64,000 nucleotides of DNA from Kibdelosporangium persicum. GTDB taxonomy: Bacteria; Actinomycetota; Actinomycetes; Mycobacteriales; Pseudonocardiaceae. Under the pieces are notes generated by a model that saw only the letters and a list, made by a program, of their open reading frames with translations, was not told where the DNA came from and did not search any database. Location of the stretch: contig NZ_JAAATY010000001.1 of the NCBI RefSeq assembly GCF_013280595.1, forward strand, positions 27,811-91,810. The letters are read 5' to 3'. The position numbers and the translations under genes are program-made. Positions 50,692 through 60,417 of the stretch are shown piece after piece (within the stretch, counting starts at the first letter, position 1; every line of letters starts with the position of its first letter).

Positions 50692-53600
50692 ATGACCTTC
50701 ACTCTTGAAGACCGCTATGTCCGTGATGCCGGTTCTGCCTACCTGACCGGCATTCAGGCATTGGTGCGGGTGCTGCTCGACCGGATCCGGCACGACCGCC
50801 GGATGGGACGCACCACCGCGGCCTTCGTGTCCGGCTACTCCGGGTCACCGCTCGGCGGGTTCGACCTCGAACTGGGCCGCCGCAAGAAGCTGCTCGACGA
50901 GCTCGGCGTCGTCCACCGGCCCGGGCTGAACGAGGAGCTGGGCGCGACCGCGGTGATGGGCACCCAGCTGGCCGCGAGTGTCGGCACGCAGCGGCCCGAC
51001 GGTGTCATGGGCATGTGGTACGGCAAGGCTCCCGGACTCGACCGGGCCACCGACGCCCTCCGGCACGCGAACCTCGCCGGTACGGACCCGCGTGGCGGTG
51101 CGGTCGCGTTGGTGGGCGACGACCCCAACGCGAAGTCCTCGACCGTGCCGAACGCGTCCGAACTGGCCCTGGCCGACCTGGCCATCCCGGTCTTCTTCCC
51201 GGCCGACTCGCAGGACATCCTCGAGCACGGCCTGCACGCGGTCGAACTGTCCAGGGCCACCGGGCTGTGGTCGTCGATGAAGATCGTCGCGAACGTCGCC
51301 GACGCCGCGGGAACCGTGACCCTGCCGGACGACTGGAAAGCGCCGATCCTGCCGGACAACGCGTACAAGCACGTTCCGTCCGCGCGGTTGCTCGGCCCGC
51401 AGCTCGCCGCGTTGGAACGCAGCCTGTTCGACACGCGCCTGCCGCTCGCGACGGAGTACGTGCGCGCCAGTGGCCTGAACCGGATCGTCGAGCGCGGCAC
51501 CACCGGCATCGGCGTGATCACGGCCGGGAAGTCCTACCTGGACGTTCAGCAGGCGCTGCGGGCGCTGGGCGTGGCCGGTCAGGTCCGCGTGCTCAAGCTC
51601 GGTGTCATCCACCCGGTCGAGCCGCGGATCGTGCGCGAGTTCGCCGCCGGGCTCTCCGAGATCATCGTCGTGGAGGAGAAGCGGGCGTTCGTCGAGACGG
51701 CCGTGAAGAACATCCTCTACGGCATGCCGGACATGCCCCGGGTGCACGGCAAGCAGGACCCCGAGGGCCGGACCTTGCTGACACAGGCGGGTGAACTGAG
51801 CCCGGAGATGATCAGCGGCGCGCTGGCGCGGCGGATGCCGCCATCCGAGTCGGTCCGCGCGTGGCAGCAGCGCCGCAAGCGGGAGCGGATCTCGGTTCCG
51901 CTGCTGGCCCGCACGCCGTACTTCTGCTCGGGCTGCCCGCACAACTCGTCGACGAAGGTGCCGGACGGCACCCTGGTCGGTGCCGGGATCGGGTGCCACA
52001 CCATGGCCTTGTTCATGGAGCCGGAGCAGGTCGGCAACGTCCTGGGCGTGACGCAGATGGGCGGCGAGGGCGCCATGTGGATCGGCATGAGCCCGTTCGT
52101 CGAGTCGAAGCACCTCGTGCAGAACATCGGCGACGGCACGTTCATGCACTCGGGCAGCCTCGCCGTGCGGGCCGCGGTGGCCGCGGGCGCGAACATCACG
52201 TTCAAACTGCTGCACAACTCGACCGTCGCGATGACCGGCGGGCAGCAGGCGGTCGGCGCGCTGCCGATCGAGAAGATCGCCTCGATGATGCTCGTCGAAG
52301 GCGTCCGCAAGATCATCATCACCAGCGACGAACCGGACCGGGTCCGCAAACTGCCGTTGCCCCGCGGGGTCGAGGTCCGCCACCGCGACGAACTGCTGCG
52401 CAGCCAGGAGGAACTGGCCGCCATCAGCGGCGTCACCATGCTCATCCACGACCAGGAGTGCGCGGCGGAGAAGCGGCGCAAGCGCCGCCGGGGCAAGGTC
52501 GCGCCGCCGGCCGCGAAGGTCATGATCAACGAGCGGGTGTGTGAGGGCTGCGGCGACTGCGGCGCCAAGTCCAACTGCCTGTCCGTGCAGCCGGTCGCCA
52601 CCGAGTTCGGCCGCAAGACCCAGATCCACCAGTCCTCGTGCAACGTCGACTACGCGTGCCTGTCCGGCGACTGCCCCTCGTTCCTCACGGTCATCCCGGG
52701 CCGCAAGCCCGAACACCGCCAGTTGCCGGACATCGCCGCTGCCGACCTGCCCGAACCGGTGCGGACGGCCGAGGACTTCGCGGTCCGGATCACCGGCATC
52801 GGCGGGACCGGCGTGGTGACCGTGTCGCAGATCCTCGGCACGGCCGCCGCGATCGACGGCAAGCACGTGCGCACCCTGGACCAGATCGGCCTCGCGCAGA
52901 AGGGCGGCGCGGTCGTCTCCGACGTCAAGGTCACCGTGGACCGGGTCGAGCAGGCACCCAAACTCGCCGCCGGTGAAGCGGACCTGTACCTGGCCTGTGA
53001 CGCTCTGGTCGGGGCCGACCCGGCACACCTTTCGGCGGCGGACGCCGACCGGACGACCGCGGTCGTGTCGACCACGCAGGTGCCCACCGCGAGCATGATC
53101 GTCGACACGAGCGTGTCCTATCCGGACTCCGGCGACGTGCGCTCGGTGATCGACGCCGCCGCCCGCCGGACGGTCTACCTGGACGCGCAGGGGCTGGCCG
53201 AAGCATTGTTCGACGACGCCCAGTACGCGAACATCCTCCAGGTCGGTGCCGCGTTCCAGACCGGCGCGATCGCGTTGTCGGCGGACGCCATCGAGCAGGC
53301 GATCCGCCTCAACGGCACGGCGGTCGAGCGGAACCTCCAGGCGTTCCGTCGTGGCCGTCAGGCCGTGGCCGACCCGCAAACCCTTGAGGCGCTTCTGGTT
53401 CCGCCCGCCGTGCAGACGCCGGTGCACCCGTCGGCCGACCGGATCGCCCGGATCGTCAACGCCCCGGCAGGCTCCGAGCTGGCGAGGCTGGTACGGCTGC
53501 GCGTCTCGGATCTCATCGGCTACCAGAACGAGCGGTACGCCACGGAGTACGCGACCTTCGTCGAGCAGATCCGGTCAGCGGGGACCGAACGGGTCGCTGA

Positions 53601-54078
53601 GGCCGTCGCACGCAATCTGTACAAGCTGATGGCGTACAAGGACGAGTACGAAGTCGCCCGGCTGTCGCTGGACCTGTCCGCGGTCGAGAAGCAGTTCGGC
53701 GTGGGCGCCAAGGTGTCCTACCGGCTGCATCCGCCTGTCCTGCGGGCCATGGGGATGAAGCGGAAGCTCAGCCTCGGCCGCTGGTTCCGCCTGGTGTTCC
53801 GGCTGCTGGCCGCGATGCGCGGGTTGCGGGGCGGCAAGCTGGACGTCTTCGGCTACGCGCACGTCCGCCGGGTCGAGCGCGAGCTGATCGGCGAGTACCG
53901 CGACGCGGTACGGCAGGCGATCGGTGGCGACGAGGCGGTGGCACTGGAAATCGCCGAGCTGCCCGACATGGTCCGCGGCTACGAGCAGATCAAGCTCGAC
54001 AACGTGGCCGCCTACCGGGAACGGATGGCCGAGTTGCTGACCGAACCGACCGCCCGCCCGGTCGGGTCGGCCGCCTAG
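50692..54078 (+). CDS. Indolepyruvate ferredoxin oxidoreductase, fused subunits
   Basis: A 1128-residue single-chain enzyme. The alpha-type part binds thiamine diphosphate (GYSGSPLGGFDLEL; NEELGATAVMGTQLA; FCSGCPHNSSTKVP; GVTQMGGEGAMWIGM). A [4Fe-4S] site is seen in CEGCGDCGAKSNCLSVQP. The C-terminal beta-type domain shows RITGIGGTGVVTVSQIL and LDQIGLAQKGGAVVSDV. It oxidatively decarboxylates aryl- or branched-chain 2-oxo acids to acyl-CoA, reducing ferredoxin. GGGAGG precedes the ATG at 50692. The start follows the Lrp gene divergently. A strong terminator ends it. Confidence 0.93.
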   Translation: MTFTLEDRYVRDAGSAYLTGIQALVRVLLDRIRHDRRMGRTTAAFVSGYSGSPLGGFDLELGRRKKLLDELGVVHRPGLNEELGATAVMGTQLAASVGTQRPDGVMGMWYGKAPGLDRATDALRHANLAGTDPRGGAVALVGDDPNAKSSTVPNASELALADLAIPVFFPADSQDILEHGLHAVELSRATGLWSSMKIVANVADAAGTVTLPDDWKAPILPDNAYKHVPSARLLGPQLAALERSLFDTRLPLATEYVRASGLNRIVERGTTGIGVITAGKSYLDVQQALRALGVAGQVRVLKLGVIHPVEPRIVREFAAGLSEIIVVEEKRAFVETAVKNILYGMPDMPRVHGKQDPEGRTLLTQAGELSPEMISGALARRMPPSESVRAWQQRRKRERISVPLLARTPYFCSGCPHNSSTKVPDGTLVGAGIGCHTMALFMEPEQVGNVLGVTQMGGEGAMWIGMSPFVESKHLVQNIGDGTFMHSGSLAVRAAVAAGANITFKLLHNSTVAMTGGQQAVGALPIEKIASMMLVEGVRKIIITSDEPDRVRKLPLPRGVEVRHRDELLRSQEELAAISGVTMLIHDQECAAEKRRKRRRGKVAPPAAKVMINERVCEGCGDCGAKSNCLSVQPVATEFGRKTQIHQSSCNVDYACLSGDCPSFLTVIPGRKPEHRQLPDIAAADLPEPVRTAEDFAVRITGIGGTGVVTVSQILGTAAAIDGKHVRTLDQIGLAQKGGAVVSDVKVTVDRVEQAPKLAAGEADLYLACDALVGADPAHLSAADADRTTAVVSTTQVPTASMIVDTSVSYPDSGDVRSVIDAAARRTVYLDAQGLAEALFDDAQYANILQVGAAFQTGAIALSADAIEQAIRLNGTAVERNLQAFRRGRQAVADPQTLEALLVPPAVQTPVHPSADRIARIVNAPAGSELARLVRLRVSDLIGYQNERYATEYATFVEQIRSAGTERVAEAVARNLYKLMAYKDEYEVARLSLDLSAVEKQFGVGAKVSYRLHPPVLRAMGMKRKLSLGRWFRLVFRLLAAMRGLRGGKLDVFGYAHVRRVERELIGEYRDAVRQAIGGDEAVALEIAELPDMVRGYEQIKLDNVAAYRERMAELLTEPTARPVGSAA

Positions 54079-54086
54079 CGGGCCGA

Positions 54087-54112
54087 CCGGCCCCCGGCTT
54101 TCCGGGGGCCGG
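54087..54112. terminator. Terminator after the oxidoreductase gene
   Basis: CCGGCCCCCGG pairs with CCGGGGGCCGG around CTTT, an 11-bp stem starting 8 bp after the stop. Confidence 0.85.
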
Positions 54113-54414
54113 TGCCGATCCAGTGTGACGTTCCCGGCGTCCGGGGCACCCGGGAAGTTCTGGAAGAAAACATCAAGGACGGCGGACTATCCTCGCCGCG
54201 TGCGGACTCCGCGGGCCAGGCCTTCATGGACAGTGCGTGTGCGGGCCTGCGTCCAGCCTGGACGGTCGGTGCGGTTCGGCTGGCGGACGCGGAGGAACAG
54301 CGAAGATGAACTCCTTGTGCCGAGAGCACTTGAGCGCCCTCGACACGCGGTTAGCGCAGCAGGGAGATTACACTCCGTGCGCCCCGATGGTCTGACCCTG
54401 CGAGGGGGATTCGC
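54113..54414. other. Intergenic region before the RDD gene
   Basis: No convincing gene is present. A 65-codon plus-strand frame (54112-54309) lacks a ribosome site and begins inside the terminator. The stretch is probably the RDD promoter region. Confidence 0.55.
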
Positions 54415-55098
54415 GTGACCTACCCACCGCCACCGCCAGGCGATCCGTACCAGCAACTGCAGCAGCCGTACCAGCAGTACCCGACGGCGCCGCCGTACCA
54501 GCAGTCCGGCTACCAACACCCTGCGTACCAGTACTACTCCCAGCCGGGCGGGCCGACGTTCCTGCCGCCGGAGGCGGGCCCGCAGAGCGCGCGCTTCCAC
54601 CCGGCCCAACCTGTGCGTGTGCTGGCCAATCCCGGCAGGCGGCTGGTGGCCAGGTTGCTCGACACCCTGATCCTGGGTGTGGTGGTCGGCGGGCTCGCTG
54701 TCGCGCTGGCGGGGATCACCAACGGGTTCGGCACGCGTACCCCGAGCGACGCGGGGGTCGTCGTCGGCATCGTCCTGGCCGTGGTGATCGCCCTGGCCGC
54801 GTTGCTCTACGACCCGGTGTTCATCGCCACCAAGGGCGGAACGCCCGGCAAGCTGATCATGGGCATCCGCGTGGTGAAGGTGTCCACCGCGCACTACCCG
54901 GGATTCGGCGCGGCGCTCGGTCGTTATCTGATGACGTTCGTGTTCGGCATCGTGCCGCTCGGCAGCCTGCTGAACGTGTTGTGGTGCTGCTGGGACCGGC
55001 CGCTGTACCAGTGCCTGCACGACAAGGTCGTCAGCACGGTCGTGGTGCACAAGGAAGGCGAGGACACCGAGCCGGGCCTTCAGTACGGCAGGCTGTAG
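54415..55098 (+). CDS. RDD family membrane protein
   Basis: A 227-residue protein: a Pro/Tyr/Gln-rich N-terminus (PPPPPGDPYQQLQQPYQQYP), then the RDD domain starting with NPGRRLVARLLDTLILGVVV, helices near residues 80-100, 120-140 and 175-195, and a short charged tail. The GTG has GGGGG 6 bp upstream. RDD proteins are integral membrane proteins often linked to transport or Na+/H+ exchange; no function can be assigned. The 3' end overlaps the convergent peptidase gene by 19 bp. Confidence 0.88.
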   Translation: MTYPPPPPGDPYQQLQQPYQQYPTAPPYQQSGYQHPAYQYYSQPGGPTFLPPEAGPQSARFHPAQPVRVLANPGRRLVARLLDTLILGVVVGGLAVALAGITNGFGTRTPSDAGVVVGIVLAVVIALAALLYDPVFIATKGGTPGKLIMGIRVVKVSTAHYPGFGAALGRYLMTFVFGIVPLGSLLNVLWCCWDRPLYQCLHDKVVSTVVVHKEGEDTEPGLQYGRL

Positions 55099-56195
55099 AG
55101 CAGCCGGTTCGGCGTGTTCGGCCGCAGGCCGCAGAGTTTGTCCTTGGTGGAGCGGGCGATCAGCGCGGCCTCCACTTGGGCCGGTGTGGCGGTGGGGTTC
55201 TCGGCCAGGTACAGGCCGGCCCCGCCGACCACGTGCGGCGTGGAGAAGGACGTCCCGGAGAGCGTCCGCGTCGCGGTGTCGGAGGCGTTCCAGATACCGG
55301 TGATGGTCACGCCGGGCGCGTGCAGGTCGACCAGCGGGCCGTAGTTCGACGAGGGGTGCACGCAGTCGTTGGCGTTCGTGGCCGCGGTCGTGATCGCTTC
55401 CTTGACCCGGGCGGGGGAGAAGTTGCTCGCGTCGACGGCGGAACTGCCCGCGGCGACGCCGTAGGTCACGCCGGACGCGATGGACCGGCGCACGGCGTCG
55501 TCGAGCGCCTGGTTGGCCGCGCCGCCCAGGCTCATGTTGGCGACCGCCGGTTTCCTGGCGTTGCGGGTCACCCAGTCGATGCCCGCGATGACCGTGGCCA
55601 TGCTGCCCGAGCCGCTCGCGTTGAGCACCTTCACCGGCACGATGGTGATCTTCTTGGCGACGCCGAACTTCGTGCCGCCGATGATCCCGGCGATGAACGT
55701 GCCGTGTCCGTTGTCGTCGTCGGGGTTTCCGTCGTTCTCGACGAGGTCGGCACCGGCGCCGACCCGTCCGCTGATGTCCGTGTGCGTGGCTCGGATACCT
55801 GTGTCGATCACGTACGCGTGCACGTTCGCCGCGTCGTACTCCCACTTGTACTTGCCGTCTCCCGGCAGGTCGCGCTGGTCGATCCGGTCAAGCGCCCACG
55901 GCGGGTCGAGTTGCTCGCCGAGCGCGTGCACCTCGGTGTCCGGAACCACGTAGGACACCGATTGGTCGCCCGCCACCCGGCGCAGCTGGGATTGGCTCAG
56001 CGAAGCCGAAAAACCGCTGATAACGGTGTGATACGTGTGCTCGGCCCGAACTGCGAGGCGATGGGTCACCGCACCGATTTCGTTGGCCTGCTTGAGTACC
56101 ACGATATAACGGTGCACCGGTTCGGCCGTTGCCGGAACCGGCGTGACCAACGCGAGTGTGAGCACGGCGATGGCGGTTCGCTTACCGAATCCCAT
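55080..56195 (-). CDS. Secreted S8 subtilase with altered oxyanion-hole residue
   Basis: A 371-residue serine peptidase: signal peptide to about residue 24, an I9 propeptide (HRYIVVLKQANEIGAV), then the proteinase-K-type domain with catalytic Asp131 (VIDTGIRATHTD), His164 (NGHGTFIAG) and Ser316 (SGTSFSTPHVVGGA). The oxyanion-hole Asn of the VAAGN motif is replaced: here it is YGVAAGSSAVDA (Ser251). It may be poorly active or need a different transition-state contact. The start follows a typical signal peptide; it converges on the RDD gene. Confidence 0.93.
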   Translation of the reverse strand: MGFGKRTAIAVLTLALVTPVPATAEPVHRYIVVLKQANEIGAVTHRLAVRAEHTYHTVISGFSASLSQSQLRRVAGDQSVSYVVPDTEVHALGEQLDPPWALDRIDQRDLPGDGKYKWEYDAANVHAYVIDTGIRATHTDISGRVGAGADLVENDGNPDDDNGHGTFIAGIIGGTKFGVAKKITIVPVKVLNASGSGSMATVIAGIDWVTRNARKPAVANMSLGGAANQALDDAVRRSIASGVTYGVAAGSSAVDASNFSPARVKEAITTAATNANDCVHPSSNYGPLVDLHAPGVTITGIWNASDTATRTLSGTSFSTPHVVGGAGLYLAENPTATPAQVEAALIARSTKDKLCGLRPNTPNRLLYSLPY

Positions 56196-56300
56196 AGTCG
56201 ACGTCTAGCCGACACCGCCGGGATGGGCAAGGTTCACCAGTTGCCACTGGTTCACCGCGACGGCACGGTAGTGCAACTAAGCCCTCGTGCGCTGGTAGCG

Positions 56301-56348
56301 CCTCGTGAGTGGTTATCCGGGTTCTAACCCTGATAACCACTCACGAGG
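56301..56348. repeat. Dispersed intergenic palindrome, copy 5
   Basis: Arms CCTCGTGAGTGGTTATC and GATAACCACTCACGAGG, centre CGGGTTCTAACCCT. It lies between the subtilase start and the stop of the response regulator, 6 bp from the latter. A T-run follows on the plus strand. Confidence 0.92.
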
Positions 56349-56353
56349 GTTTT

Positions 56354-56959
56354 TCAGAGCCAGCCGTTCTCGTGTGCGGTCCGGACGGCTTCCGCCCTGC
56401 TCGACACCCCGAGCTTGGTGATCACGGCGGCGATGTAGTTGCGGACCGTCCCGTTGGACAGGTGGGTCTGTTTGGCGATCACGGCCACCGGTGTGTCGTA
56501 CTCGGCAAGCCGCAGCACTTCCAGTTCACGCGGCGTCAGCGGGCACTCCGGGGCCGTCAGCGCGTCCGCCGCCAGCGACGGGTCCACATAACGGTCGCCG
56601 TTGTGCACCCGCCTGATCACGTCCGCCAACGTGCCGCCGGGCGATCCCTTGCGCACAAAACCCTTGGCGCCCGCGGAGAGTGCGAGCTTGAGGTGCTGCG
56701 GACGGCCGTGCCCGGTCAGGATGACCACCGCACAGCCAGGCATCGCCTTGGCCAGTTCCGCGGCCGCCTCGATGCCGTCCAGCCCGGGCATCGCCAAGTC
56801 GATCACGGCCACGTCCGGCCGGTGCGCCAGCGCGGCGTCGACCGCGGCCCGGCCGTCCGAGGCGTGCCCGACCACTTCGAGGTCAGGCTCCAGGTCGAGC
56901 AACGCGGCCAATGCCGTGCGGATGAGGTCCTCGTCGTCGGCGAGTAGTACCCGGATCAC
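56354..56959 (-). CDS. LuxR-type response regulator (DesR-like)
   Basis: A 201-residue protein: receiver with VLLADDEDLIRTALAALLDLE, phosphoacceptor Asp54 in AVIDLAMPGLDGIE, and KGFVRKGSPG; then a LuxR HTH (LTPRELEVLRLAEYDTPVAVIAKQTHLSNGTVRNYIAAVITKLG). It overlaps the kinase gene by 4 bp and should be its cognate partner, of the DesK/DesR or NarL type. Confidence 0.95.
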   Translation of the reverse strand: MIRVLLADDEDLIRTALAALLDLEPDLEVVGHASDGRAAVDAALAHRPDVAVIDLAMPGLDGIEAAAELAKAMPGCAVVILTGHGRPQHLKLALSAGAKGFVRKGSPGGTLADVIRRVHNGDRYVDPSLAADALTAPECPLTPRELEVLRLAEYDTPVAVIAKQTHLSNGTVRNYIAAVITKLGVSSRAEAVRTAHENGWL

Positions 56960-58086
56960 GCTCGTACCGTGGCCTCGAGGGTGAACACGCCGTCCTGGGT
57001 CCCGGTCCGCAGCCGTCCACCGGCTTCGGCCAGCCGATCGGCGAGCCCGGCCAGGCCGGAGCTGTGCCGGTCGGGCGCTGTCGCGGTCGCGCCGTCGTTG
57101 GTCACCGTCATCCGCACCTCTTCGCCGTCACGTGTCACGTCGATCGTGCACCACTTGGCTTGGCTGTGCCGCAACATGTTGGTGCTCGCCTCACGCAGCA
57201 CCGGCGCGAGCCGCGTGGCGACCGCTTGCGGCAGTTCGCCGGATGGCTGCGTGATCGTGCAGCGTACTCCGGAGGACCGCAGCACGTCGGCGATCGCGGT
57301 GAGCTGTGCAGCCAGGTCGACGGCTCGGTAGCCGTGCACGGCTTCGCGCATGTCCGCCAACGCTTTCGTGGCCAGTCGTTGCACGTCGGAGGCCTCACGG
57401 GCGGCTGCGGCGGCGTCGACCGGCGCGAGCCGCGCCGCGAGTTCGGCCTTCAACGTGATCACCGACAGGTCGTGCCCGAGGACGTCGTGCACGTCGCGGG
57501 CGAAGCGCAGCCGCTCCTCGGTCGCGGCCAGCCGTGCCTGTGCCTCCCGGCCTTTGCGTGCTTGCAGCAGCATGTCCCAGAGCCAGAGGTGCACGATGCT
57601 CATCGTGAACACCGCGGCGGCGATGCCGGTCAGGATCACCAGCGCCGCCACCGGCCGGTCGGCCACCAGCAGCGCCGCCACGGTCACCGCGACCGTCACC
57701 CCGATCCCCGGCAGGCGCCCGGGTTTGAGCATCGGGAGCGAACCGAGAAGCGAGCCGCCGATCCACGCCCACGTCTCCCACCGACCGGCGCCGACCGGCG
57801 CCGTCAGAGGCAGCGACGCCACCGAAGCGACCGCGAACGTGATCAGCAGCCGCCGCCTGGTCTTCTCCGTCAGCCACGGTGTGACCGTGGTGTACAGGGC
57901 TCCTGCCTGGGCGATCGCGAAGGCGAGCACGCCGATCGTGCCGAGCACGATCCACAACGGGCGTTGTTCCCGCAGAATCCCGATCCCCGGCGTGAGCAGG
58001 CTGCTCAGCACGGTCACCGCCAGCGAGCCCAGCGTGACCGCCCTGGCCCTTCGCAGCGACGGCTCCACGCGCACGATGTTATTCAT
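56956..58086 (-). CDS. Sensor histidine kinase (DesK-like)
   Basis: A 376-residue protein with about six membrane helices in residues 15-170. The HisKA_3 box (RFARDVHDVLGHDLSVITLKAELA) carries the phosphoacceptor His, followed by REASTNMLRHSQAKWC (N-box) and HSSGLAGLADRLAEAGG (G-box). There is no large extracellular sensor, so it probably senses the membrane. It overlaps its response regulator as ATGA. Confidence 0.95.
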   Translation of the reverse strand: MNNIVRVEPSLRRARAVTLGSLAVTVLSSLLTPGIGILREQRPLWIVLGTIGVLAFAIAQAGALYTTVTPWLTEKTRRRLLITFAVASVASLPLTAPVGAGRWETWAWIGGSLLGSLPMLKPGRLPGIGVTVAVTVAALLVADRPVAALVILTGIAAAVFTMSIVHLWLWDMLLQARKGREAQARLAATEERLRFARDVHDVLGHDLSVITLKAELAARLAPVDAAAAAREASDVQRLATKALADMREAVHGYRAVDLAAQLTAIADVLRSSGVRCTITQPSGELPQAVATRLAPVLREASTNMLRHSQAKWCTIDVTRDGEEVRMTVTNDGATATAPDRHSSGLAGLADRLAEAGGRLRTGTQDGVFTLEATVRA

Positions 58087-58202
58087 ACGTCCAGCGTGGT
58101 CAGCGGCATGCGCAAAACCGATGTGCGGATGTCATCAATCGACTGTGCGGGGACACGTCCTTCCCACGCCGGAGGACCGGGCGCCCCGATAATCTGCCCG
58201 TC

Positions 58203-58793
58203 ATGAACGCGGTTTCCTTTGGCTACAAGGCCACGTGGCTGGCTGTGCGGGACCGGCCGGCCGATGTGGTCGCGGACGCCTTACGCATGCCGGAGCGCGG
58301 GACGGTCGGCTGGCAGGACGGTGTCGAAGCCGCGTACCAGGGCTCGGTCCTGCTCACACCACCGGTGGACGGCTGGACGTTGGTGCTCTCCCGGCCGGGG
58401 CCGATACTGCCCGACCCTTCGGCCGACGGGTTCGGCGAGTGGTTCGCCAAGGTCAGCGTGGAACTGGGGACCGTCCGGAGTTTCGTCACCCACCGGGTGG
58501 TCGAGATCCATGGCTGGGCACGAGCCGACCAGGGCCGGGTCGAGCGGGTCTACTGCTATCTCGGTGAGTCCGGGGAGGTGACCACTGACGTCGGCCCGCG
58601 GACCGACGAGGAACTCGAGCTCGGCATCGGCGACCGCGACGGCATCCCGACCGAGGAGGACGTGATCAGGCTCGCCGGGTTGTGCAGTGTCAACCCCGCT
58701 GAGCTGGACGGGCGCGACGTCCCTGGTGACTGCCTGCTGGTGCCGGCGTCGAGGCCGAAAAGCCGGTGGCGGCCGGGCCGGCTACGCCGTTAG
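58203..58793 (+). CDS. Hypothetical protein
   Basis: A 196-residue soluble protein without recognised domain. Regions SFGYKATWLAVRDRPADVVA, DGWTLVLSRPG and GWARADQGRVERVYCYLGES are conserved-looking. It may be related to small immunity-like or SUKH-like proteins seen beside toxins, but nothing specific supports this. It stands alone on the plus strand between the kinase and LysR genes. Confidence 0.7.
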   Translation: MNAVSFGYKATWLAVRDRPADVVADALRMPERGTVGWQDGVEAAYQGSVLLTPPVDGWTLVLSRPGPILPDPSADGFGEWFAKVSVELGTVRSFVTHRVVEIHGWARADQGRVERVYCYLGESGEVTTDVGPRTDEELELGIGDRDGIPTEEDVIRLAGLCSVNPAELDGRDVPGDCLLVPASRPKSRWRPGRLRR

Positions 58794-58835
58794 GGGCGGC
58801 GGCCCTCGGGCGGATCACGGAGGCCGGCTACCCCG

Positions 58836-59654
58836 TCATCGAACACCGGATCGACCTGATCCCGGCTGAGTCGGCATAGTCAGTCGTTCCACGCGGTGCA
58901 CCAAGCGGGTCACGGGCACCGCGGGCAGTCCGCCGACCATGGTCTGGGGCAGCAGCGCCAGACCGTGGCCCGCGGTCGCCATCTCCAGCAGCCCGGGGAC
59001 GTGTGTGCCTTCGTAGCGCAGCGCGGCACGGAATCCGGTTGTGCCACTGGCCGCGCGCAGCTGCGCCAGCGGGATCGCCGACTCGGGCGCGTCGATCCAT
59101 TGTGCGTCAGCGAGATCCGCGAGCTTCACGTGCTTCCGCCCGGCGAGTGGGTGGTCCGCGGGCAGGACCACGGCCAGCGGACGCTCCGCGACACCGGCTT
59201 TGGCCAGCGGTGCGACGTCCGGCAGGTTCAGCGGATCACTGGGTGCGGTGATGCCGTCGACCAGGCCGAGGTCCAGAGTTCCCTGCGCGACACCGGTGAC
59301 GACCTCGACCCGTGGCAGGACCCGGACGTGGTTGGCGCCGACGACCTCCGGGACGAACGCCAAGGGGGACACGCCGACCACGAGCCGGTCCGGCGGTGCC
59401 TGGGTCATCCTGGTGATCTCCGCCCGGGCCGCGGCCAGTCGCACGAGGATCGGACCGGCGTGCTCCAGCAGCCGCCGGCCCGCCGCCGTCGGCTGGACCG
59501 GCCGTCTGCTCAACAACGGTGTGCCCAGGTCGCTTTCCAGCGCGGCGATGTGCTGCGACACCGCGGACTGGGTGTACCCGAGTTCGTCGGCGGCCCGGGA
59601 GAAGGAGCCGCATCGGGTCACCGCCACGAAGGTCCTCAGCAGATGGGCGTCCAC
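58836..59654 (-). CDS. LysR family regulator
   Basis: A 272-residue protein: MDAHLLRTFVAVTRCGSFSRAADELGYTQSAVSQHIAALESDLG is the winged-helix domain, with a periplasmic-binding-like ligand domain (LGLVDGITAPSDPLN, PLAVVLPADHPLAGRK, GHGLALLPQTMV). It is divergent from the amidotransferase-like/MFS pair and probably controls it. Confidence 0.93.
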   Translation of the reverse strand: MDAHLLRTFVAVTRCGSFSRAADELGYTQSAVSQHIAALESDLGTPLLSRRPVQPTAAGRRLLEHAGPILVRLAAARAEITRMTQAPPDRLVVGVSPLAFVPEVVGANHVRVLPRVEVVTGVAQGTLDLGLVDGITAPSDPLNLPDVAPLAKAGVAERPLAVVLPADHPLAGRKHVKLADLADAQWIDAPESAIPLAQLRAASGTTGFRAALRYEGTHVPGLLEMATAGHGLALLPQTMVGGLPAVPVTRLVHRVERLTMPTQPGSGRSGVR

Positions 59655-59730
59655 GCCGATAAGTATCGCTAATGGCTGGTGCAGGGATCATCGTTGGTGC
59701 TGATCTGTCCCCGCGGGTGAGGATGACCGC

Positions 59731-60417
59731 ATGACAGCACGACTTGCGTTGGTGGGGGACCGGTCGGCGGCGGTACGGGCGCACACGCGGATTCCCCTGC
59801 TGCTCGAAGCGTTGGCCGACACCGTGAGCCTGGACGCGTACTGGATCCCGACCGAGGACGTCGACGAGTCGGTGGCGCGGTTCGACGCGATCTGGCTGGT
59901 CCCGGGCAGCCCGTACGCCAGCGAGGCCGGTGCGCTGCGTGCCGTGCGAATCGCGCGGGAAGAGAAGATCCCGTTCCTGGGAACGTGCGCCGGACTGCAG
60001 CACACCTTGCTCGAATTCGCCAGGAACGTGTGCGGATTGGACGTCCACCACGGAGAAAACGAGCCGGAAGCGGGCGATCTGTTGATTGTTCCCTTGACAT
60101 GTTCGCTGGTCGGCCACGAAGGCGCGATCACCGTCCTGCCGGATTCCCTGGCCCAGCGGATTCTCGGCGCGGGACGGACGATCGAGCGTTATCACTGCGC
60201 GTATGGCTTGAGCGACAAGTACTTGCGGACTCTGCGAGCGCATGGCCTGCGGGTCACCGGAGTCGACGAGGACGGGCAGTTGCGGATCGCCGAACTGGCC
60301 GATCACCCGTTTTTCCTGGCCACGCTGTTCCAGCCGGAACTGGCGGAAAACCAACCGCATCCGATCGTCAGAATGTTCGCCATCGCGGCGCGGGACCATG
60401 CCACTGTAGTGAGGTGA
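59731..60417 (+). CDS. CTP synthase glutaminase-like protein
   Basis: A 228-residue class-I glutamine-amidotransferase-fold protein. The nucleophile elbow FLGTCAGLQHTLLEFARNV (Cys86) is present. The usual catalytic His-Pro-Glu segment reads ATLFQPELAEN, with Gln in place of His, so glutaminase activity is doubtful. It resembles the group annotated as CTP-synthase C-terminal-region-related proteins, which carry the same FQPE. Its stop overlaps the MFS start as GTGA. Confidence 0.82.
   Translation: MTARLALVGDRSAAVRAHTRIPLLLEALADTVSLDAYWIPTEDVDESVARFDAIWLVPGSPYASEAGALRAVRIAREEKIPFLGTCAGLQHTLLEFARNVCGLDVHHGENEPEAGDLLIVPLTCSLVGHEGAITVLPDSLAQRILGAGRTIERYHCAYGLSDKYLRTLRAHGLRVTGVDEDGQLRIAELADHPFFLATLFQPELAENQPHPIVRMFAIAARDHATVVR

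Noticed and set aside
50845..53427. 860-codon minus-strand open frame opposite the oxidoreductase
   Set aside because: It is the mirror of a strongly conserved gene, is Arg/Asp/Val-rich and has no domains.
54112..54309. 65-codon plus-strand frame before the RDD gene
   Set aside because: It starts in the terminator stem, with no ribosome site or domain.
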